A stretch of 64,000 nt of DNA from NCBI GenBank assembly GCA_965216605.1, contig CBDCGG010000002.1, forward strand, positions 1,550,001 through 1,614,000, in the 5' to 3' direction. The stretch comes from JABAAW01 sp965216605. Lineage in GTDB: Bacteria; Pseudomonadota; Alphaproteobacteria; JABAAW01. Below the pieces are notes generated by a model that saw nothing but the letters and a program-made list of their open reading frames with translations, was not told where the DNA came from and searched no databases. Each line of letters begins with the position of its first letter. The stretch's first letter is position 1. Shown here piece by piece: positions 45,701-54,700 of this stretch. A program made the position numbers and the translations under genes.

Positions 45701-48700
45701 ACGAGCGTGTCGTCGCCCGCATCACCTATAAGCGTATCAACGCCATCGCCGCCGACGAGCCTGTCTGCACCCTCGCCGCCCTCAAGCCTGTCGTTGCCCG
45801 CGCCGCCGAAGAGCCTGTCATCGCCCGCGTTGCCTTTCAGAGTGTTGTCTGCCGTGTCGCCTGTAAGCGTGTCTTTGTGTGCCGAGCCCTCAAGGTTCTC
45901 TATACCAACAAGAACATCACCTTCAGCATCGTTACCTGTAACACTGCCTGCTAACAAATTGACGACAACGCCTGCCCCATCTGTGTCTGTTGAGCCCGCG
46001 TAGCTGGCGGTGTCTAATCCTGCGCCACCTACAACCCTGTCTGCGCCTGCTCCACCTTCCAAGATGTCGTTACCATCGCCGCCGAAGAGCCTATCTGCGC
46101 CAACCCCGCCTGTAAGCGTGTCTATACCATCGCCGCCGATGAGCAGGTCGTTGCCCGCACCGCCTGTAAGCATGTCGTTGCCCGCATAACCGCGGAGATC
46201 ATCGTTGCCTCCATAGCCTACGAAGATGTCGTCCCCTTCCAAACCGAGCATCAGGTCTGCCTTGTCATCGGCAGGTGCTTCGATCGTGCCGCCTGCGGCT
46301 AACGCCAACGAAAGCCTCCCCAAGTCCGTGTTCTCAGAACCATATTGTATGCTGAATTTACCATCGGCATAGTTCTCAATCGTAACAGAGTTCGCGCCTT
46401 GCACGATCTTCATATTCGAACCAACACGCGAGAAAATGAGATCGCCGAAACCCGTCGCCTGCTTGAATTGCAGATTGCCGCCGTCCGTATCGCCCTGAAT
46501 AGTGTCCTCGCCAAAACTACCGGCAAAGACATAGATGTCCGTGCCTGCTCCTCCCCGCAGGAAGTCGTTGCCCAAGCCGCCGACGAGCGTGTCTATGCCA
46601 TCGCCGCCTATCAGCGTATCGATGCCTACACCGCCGACGAGCCTGTCTTCACCATCGCCGCCCTCAAGCCTGTCGTCACCCAAACCTCCAACGAGCAAGT
46701 CGTTACCCGCGAGACCTTTCAGCGTATCGTCACCCGCCAAGCCATACATCAAGTCTGCTTCGCCAGTGCCGCGAACGAACGCATCGTCAGCATTCACGTC
46801 TTCGTTATTGTCATTGCCATCCGTGCCAACAGACAACTTGCCCAAATCTATATTCTCAACACCATACTGCAGGCTGTAGCGACCATCGGCATAGGCAGCT
46901 TTCAGAATCTTCACAGTGCCGCCGCCGCCCGCGACGAGCACATTGCCGCTACCGTCTGTCGATAAAGTGAAATCACCAAGACCCGTCGCCTGCTTGAATT
47001 GCAGATTGCCACCGTCCGTATCGACTGCGATCGTGTCGGTGCCATAACTACCCGCAAAGATATAGTTGTCTGTGCCATCTCCTCCCTGCAAGAAGTCGTC
47101 GCCCAAGCCACCTATAAGCGTGTCGTCGCCCGCATCACCTATAAGCGTATCAACGCCATCGCCGCCGACGAGCCTGTCTGCGCCATCGCCGCCCTCAAGC
47201 CTGTCGTTGCCCGCGCCACCAACTAGCCTGTCATCGCCCGCGTTGCCTTGCAGAGTGTTGTCTGCCGTGTCGCCTGTAAGTATGTCTTTGTGTGCCGAGC
47301 CCTCAAGGTTCTCTATACCAACAAGAATATCACCTTCAGCATCGTTACCTGTAACACTGCTAGTCAACAAATTGACAACAACGCCTGCCCCATCTGTGTC
47401 ACCCGCTGAGCCCGCGTAGCTTGCCGTGTCTAGCCCCTCGCCACCTACAACCCTGTCTGCGCCTGCTCCACCTTCCAAGATGTCGTTCCCCGCGCCGCCG
47501 AAGAGCCTATCTGCTCCAACCCCGCCTGTAAGCGTGTCTATGCCATCGCCGCCGATGAGCAGGTCGTTGCCCGCACCGCCTGTAAGCCTGTCGTTGCCCG
47601 CATAACCGCGGAGATCATCGTTGCCTCCATAGCCTACGAAGATATCGTCCCCTTCCAAACCGAGCATCAAGTCTGCCTTGTCATCGGCAGGTGCTTCGAT
47701 CGTGCCGCCTGCGGCTAACGCCAACGAAAGCCTCCCCAACTCCGTGTTCTCAGAACCATATTGTATGCTGAATTTACCATCGGCATAGTTCTCAATCGTC
47801 ACAGAGTTTGCACCTTGTGTGATCTGCACATTCTCGTTATTCTCGCCAACACGCGAGAAACTGAAATCGCCGAAACCCGTCGCACCTTTGAATTGCAGAT
47901 TGCCGCCGTCCGTATCGCCCTGAATAGTGTCCTCGCCGAAATTGCCTCCAAAGACATAGACGTCCGTGCCTGTTCCACCACGCAGGAAGTCGTTGCCCAA
48001 GCCGCCGACGAGCGTGTCTACACCATCGCCACCTGTCAGAGTATCAACACCGCCAAAGCCCAAAAGTAAGTTTTCATCGGCAGTGCCTGTAAAGGTTTCT
48101 GCGCCACTCGTTCCGTAATAGAGTTTCCCCAGCGCCACCTCATTGCCAGCGTCTCCGTAGGAGATGCTGAATTTACCATTTTCATAGTCCTCAATCGTCA
48201 CAGAGTTTGCACTTTGCGTGATCTTCATATTCTCACCAACGCGCGAGAAACGGAGATCGCCTCGACTTGTCGCATCTTTGAATAGCAGCGTGCCGCCGTC
48301 CGTATCGCCTCGGATGATGTCTGCGCCGTAATCGCCCGCGAATACATAGGTGTCCGTACCCGCGCCGCCTATAAGCGTATCATCGCCCGCGCCGCCTGTA
48401 AGCGTATCATCGCCATCTCCACCATCAAGCTCGTCGTTGCCCGCAGCTCCGTAGAGACGGTCGTTCTCGCCAAGCCCTCGAAGGGTGTCGCGACCTATCG
48501 TTCCCACCATAACGTCTTTGGCATCATCACCCAAGGCGGTCTCGGTGGTATCGGCGGTCGCCACGCCTTCGCCATCCACTATCATGAGCGCGCCTAGCGC
48601 TGTGTCGCTCGCGCCGTGGGCTACGCTGTAGGTAGCAGCGCCCTGAGCAGAGGGCAGAATCACCACAACGTCTACTCCGACCCTAGCAATCACATTGCCG

Positions 48701-51700
48701 TTAGGCGCGCGAGAGAATTCGAGATCGCTCGCTTTCAACGCACCTTGGAATTGAAGTTCGCCGCCGTCCGTATCGTCTACGATGATATCTCTGCCGCCGC
48801 CGCTTTCAAAAACATACTTGTCCGAGCCCAAGCCGCCGAAGAGCCTATCTGCGCCAACCCCGCCTTTCAGCGTGTCATTGCCATCGCCGCCGATGAGCCT
48901 ATCGTTGCCCGCACCGCCTGTAAGCATGTCGTTGCCCGCATAACCGCGGAGATCATCGTTGCCTCCATCGCCTACGAAGATGTCGTCGCCTGCCAAGCCG
49001 AGCATCAGGTCTGCCTTGTCATCGGCAGCTGCCTCGATCATGCCGCCTGCGGCTGCCGCCAACGAAAGTCTCCCCAAGTCCGTGTTATCAGAACCATATT
49101 GTATGCTGAATTTACCATCGACATAGTTCTCAATCGTCACAGAGTTTACACCTTGCGTGATCTTAACATTCTCGTTATTCAAACCCACACGCGAGAAAAT
49201 AAGATCGTCTAAACCCGTCGCACCTTTGAATTGTAGATTGCCGCCGTCCGCATCGCCCTGAATAGTGTCCTCGCCAAAACTACCCGCAAAGATATAATTG
49301 TCCGCGCCTGCTCCTCCCCGCAGGAAGTCGTCGCCCAAGCCACCAACGAGCGTGTCTACACCAGCGCCACCTGTCAGCGTATCAACGCCACCGCCGCCGA
49401 AAAGCCGATCGTTCCCCGCGCCGCCGTCGATCCTGTCATCGCCTCCATTGCCTACGAGGATGTCGTCGCCTCCCAAGCCTTTGAGCCAGTCTTGCTCATC
49501 ATCGGCGTTTGCCCTCAGCGCTCCGCCTTCCTGTGTCGCAACAGCAAGCCTGCCCAGCGAGGTATCGCCAGTGCCGTATTGCAAAACATAATTGCCGTTG
49601 GCAAAACCTCCGATAGCAACCGAATCACTACCAACCCCTAGGGTCACAAGATCGCCGACACGCGAGAAGGAGAAGGCATCGCCATTCGTTGCTGCTTTGA
49701 ATTGAAGTGCGCCGCCGTCCGTATCGCCTCGAATAATGTCCGCACCGTGCCCTGCCTCAAAAACATACTCGTCTGCGCCCAAGCCCCCAACGAGAATGTC
49801 GTTATCCGCGCCGCCCTCAAGCGTATCCGCACCATCGCCGCCGACAAGCCTGTCTGCTCCATCGCCGCCCTCAAGCCTGTCATCGCCCGAACCCCCAAAG
49901 AGCAGGTCGTTACCCGCAAAACCTTTCAGCGTATCGTCACCCGCCAAGCCATACATCAAGTCTGCTTCACCCGTGCCGCGAACGAACGCATCGTCAGCAT
50001 TCGCGACTTCGCTATTGTCATCGCCATCCGTGCCAACAGACAACTTGCCCAAATCTATATTCTCAACACCATACTGTAGGTTGTAGCGACCATCGGCATA
50101 GGCAGCTTTCAGAATCTTCACAGTGCCGCCGCCACCCGCGATTAACACATTGCCGCTACCGTCTGTCGAGAAAGTGAAATCACCAAGACCTGTCGCCTGC
50201 TTGAATTGCAGATTGCCGCCGTCCGTATCGACTTCGATGGTATCCTCGCCATAACTACCCGCAAAGATGTAGTTGTCTGTGCCTTCTCCTCCCTGCAAGA
50301 AGTCGTTGCCGATGTTGCCGACGAGCGTGTCTACGCCCGCACCACCTTCCAACCTATCGTTACCCGCGCCACCTACTAGCCTGTCATCGCCCGCGTTGCC
50401 TTGCAGAGTGTTGGCTGCCGCGTCGCCTATAAGTATGTCTTTGTGCGCTGAGCCCTCAAGGTTCTCTATACCAACAAGAACATCTCCTTCAGCATCGTTG
50501 CCTGTAGCAGTGCCTCTAAATAGATTAACGACAACGCCTGCCCCATCTGTGTCTGTTGAGCCTGCGTAGCTTGCGGTGTCTGCGCCCGCGCCGCCGTCCA
50601 GTGTGTCTGCGCCCTCGCCGCCCTCAAGCGTGTCTGCTCCCGCGCCGCCGTCCAGTGTGTCTGCGCCCGCGCCGCCGTAGAGTTTGTCTGCGCCGTCGTT
50701 GCCGCGGATATCGTCGTCTCCTCCCAGTCCTCTCAAGGTGTCATCGCCTATCGAGCCGTAGATCAGGTCTTGCCCCTCGTCGTCAGTTGCCGAGGTATCT
50801 TCGCCTGCTGTCTTCACCAACAAAACCCTACCCAACACCGTATCCTCGGAGCCGTGGTGTATGGTGTAGGAACCGGCTCCTTCGACCGTTACTTTGTTGG
50901 CACCTGTCTTGATCTCGTAATTACTGCCAACTAGACCGATATCGAGATCGTCTGAATTTTCTACAGATCTAAAGTAGAGATTGCCGCCATCGCCATCGTT
51001 TTGGATGGTGTCCTCGCCAAAATTGCCCCCAAAGATATAGGTGTCTGCGCCTGCTCCACCTTCCAAGATGTCGTCGCCCGCACCACCGATGAGGATGTCT
51101 ATGCCATCGCCACCTGTCAGAGTATCTCCACCGCCAAAGCCCAAAAGCAAGTTTCTATCGGTCGAGCCTGCAGTGCCTGTAAAGGTTTCTGCTTCGCTTG
51201 TTCCGTAATAGAGTTTTCCCAGCACTACTTCGTTGGCACCATCGCCGTAGGAGATGCTGTAGCGACCATCTTCATAGGCAGCTTGCAGTATCTTCACCGA
51301 GCCACCACTGCTTGTGATAACGACATCGCCATTCGCTTCGCGCGAGAAACGGAGATCGCTTCGACTTGTCGCGTCTTTGAATTGCAGCGTGCCGCCGTCC
51401 GTATCGCCTCGGATGATGTCGTTGCCGTAACCACCTGTGAATACATAGGTGTCTGCGCCTGTTCCTCCCACAAGAAAATCGTCTCCCTCACCGCCGTAGA
51501 GCGTATCGTTGCCCGCGCCGCCGACGAGCCTATTGTCTCCCGCGTTGCCTGTAAGCGTGTCTTTGTAGTCCGAGCCGCGAAGGTTTTCGACACCGATGAA
51601 AGTATCACCCACAGCATCGCCTGTCTTGAGCGCACCATCAGCCAGCCCGACTGTAACCCCGATGTCTTCGCCGTTGACGGTATCCGTGGCGGCTGAGTTT

Positions 51701-54700
51701 TCGTAGCTCGCGGTGTCTGTGCCTAAGCCACCGATGAGCGTGTCTGCGCCCGCGCCGCCTTCCAAGATGTCGTCTCCTGTATTGCCGACTAGCCTGTCAT
51801 CGCCATCACCACCTTCCAAGATGTCGTTGCCCGCATTACCGCGGAGATCGTCGTTGCCTGCCAGTCCTCTCAAGGTATCCGCGACTGCGGAGCCTATCAG
51901 CAGGTCTACCTTGTCCTCGTTGTCTGGTGCCTCTAAAAGTCCGCCTGTTGCATCTGCAGCCGAAAGTCTGCCCAACTCTGTATCATTAGTACCATAGTGT
52001 ATGCTGAAGAGATTAGCACTAACGCCATTAAAGGTAACAGAGCCACCGCCAGCCGTCATAACAAAATTGCCATCGGCATCATAGGTGAAACCAAAATCGC
52101 TGAGACCTGTGGCACCCTTGAAGTAGAGTTTGCCGCCGTCGTCATCGTTTTGTATGGTGTCATTGCCGTAGTTTCCCGCAAAGATATAGCTGTCCGCGCC
52201 TGCTCCACCCTCAAGCGTGTCGTTGCCCGCGCCGCCGTCCAGCGTGTCTGCGCCTGCTCCGCCCTCAAGCGTGTCGTTGCCCGCGCCGCCGTCCAGCGTG
52301 TCGTTGCCCGCGCCGCCGTCCAGCGTGTCCGCGCCGTCTCCTCCCTCAAGCGTGTCGTTGCCCGCCAAGCCGTAGAGCTCGTCATCGTTGTCAAGACCTT
52401 GCAACCTGTTGACTCCCGCGTTGCCTGTGAGGCTATCTTTGTAGATTGAGCCTGAGATGTTTTCGATGCTAACAAAAGTGTCGCCCGCGGCACGCCCTCC
52501 TGTGTTCGTAGCACCCGCAAGCAAACTGACCGTAACGCCTGCGCCTGAACCGCCGTAGTTTACGGTATCTATACCCGCGCCGCCGTGCAGAAAATCCGCC
52601 CGATCTATCGAGTAAAAAATCGCACCATTATCACCAGCGAGGCTCATAACGCCCAGCAGTGTGTTGCCACTGCCGTAGTGTATGTCATATCTACCATTTC
52701 CATAAGAACTAGCGCCGATCGTCACAGAGCCGTCATCGCTCAAGATGGTCACAGTGCCATCGCCAGCGCGCGAGAAGGTGAGATCGCCAAGCCCTGCCGC
52801 ATCTTTGAAGTAGAGTCTGCCTCCGTCCCTACCGCCTACGATGGTGTCCGCGCCAAAGTTACCCTCAAAGACATAGGTGTCCACACCCCCTCCACCTTCT
52901 AGCCTATCGTTGCCCACGCCGCCCGTCAGCGTATCATCGCCATCGCCGCCGACGAGACTGTCGTTGCCTGCGCCGCCTGTCAGCCTATCCGAGCCGTGTC
53001 CGCCTTCGAGCCTGTCGTCGCCCGCGCCGCCTGTCAGCGTATCATTGCCATCGCCACCTCCGAGCCTGTCGTCGCCCGCGCCGCCTGTCAGCGTATCATT
53101 GCCATCGCCACCTTCGAGCCTGTCGTCGCCCGCGCCGCCTGTCAGCGTATCATTGCCATCGCCACCTTCGAGCCTGTCGTCGCCCGCGCCGCCCGTCAGA
53201 TTATCGTTACCTTCAAAGCCATAGATCAAGTTGCCCTCGTCCCCGCTCACAATTGTGTCGCCTGATCTAGTTCCGAAATACAGCTTGCCCAGCACGGTCG
53301 GGGTGTCTTCATCCCCGTAGGATAGGGTGTAGCGACCATCGGAAAAAGCAACAGCAGACAAAATCTTCACCGAGTCGCTACCGACCATAATTGTCACATC
53401 GCCATTGCTAGCTTGCGAAAAATCGAAACTGCCAAGACCTGTCGCGTCTTTGAAGTGCAACCTGCCGCCGTCCGGATCGCCTTGGATGGTGTCGTTGCCA
53501 TCGCCGCTGTTGAAGACATAGGTGTCCGCGCCCGCGCCGCCATCGAGGGTATCGTTCCCCGTACCGCCTACGAGGGTGTCGTCGCCGCCAGCACCTGCGA
53601 TGCTGTCATTACCCCCCATGCCATCAAGGATCTCATCCTCCACGTCCCCTGTAAGGGTGTCGTTGCCGCTTGTGCCTTCCGTATTAGTTTCAAAAACCAA
53701 GGTACGATCTGCCACATCACCCCCGCTACCATCGCCGTAGAAGATGTTGAAGACAGCGTATTGATAGTCTTCAATCGTAACGAAGATATCATCGCCTGCC
53801 GTGATTCTCACGATGGTTGGGTCGTTAGCGTCTTGCGTTGCGACGATGTCGGCGGGGTTTGAAATTCCTTTGAAGAGGAGGTTGCCGCCGTCGCTATCGC
53901 CTTGAATGGTGTAGCTACCTGCCAAGGCGAGGACATAGTTGTCTATTCCATCCCCACCTTTCAGCGTGTCCATTCCTAGCACCATGTTACCGTTGACGAT
54001 GGTATCTGCGTTGCCGGCACCGTTGAGGGTGTCTGCCCCCCCGCCGCCTGTCAAGATGTTGTTTCCAGCGTTGCCGATGAGGGTGTCGGCGTATGCCGAG
54101 CCGATAAGGTTTTCGATGCTTGTCTCAGCCCCTTCTGCGAAGCTGTCGCCTTCAGCGTGTCCGCCTATGAAATTCTGTTCAGCATTCCCTAACAAAAGAT
54201 TGACAAAAACACCCGCATTGGATTCTTCGTAGCTGAGCGTATCGATTCCCTCCCCGCCGTCGAAGGTGTCACCAAGCTCAAAACCTTGCAAGAGGTCGTC
54301 GCCCGCACCGCCCACCAAGGTGTCGTTGCCTCCGTGACCTTGCAAGAGGTCGTCGCCCACACCGCCCACCAAGGTGTCGTTGCCTTCGTGACCTTGCAAG
54401 ATGTCGTCGCCCACACCGCCCACCAAGGTGTCGTTGCCTCCGTGACCTTGCAAGATGTCGTCGCCCGCACCGCCCACCAAGGAGTTGGCTAAGCTGTTGC
54501 CTATGAGGGTGTCGTTATATGCCGAGCCAATAAGGTTCTCTAAGGTTGAAGTTAAAATATCGCCTATGCGGTCGCCCGCAGCGTCTCCGCCTGTGTTAGT
54601 AGCAAAGACATATCTGCTGTCGAATTGGACACCCTCAGGAGAGTCTGCGTAGCTTAGCGTATCGATCCCTTCTCCGCCAGAAAATCTATCCGCACCTTCG

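Noticed and set aside
53011..54482. Regular short repeats that could look like a CRISPR array
   Set aside because: The units are contiguous 54-nt coding repeats in frame with the RTX protein and have no spacers between them; no cas genes are in the window.
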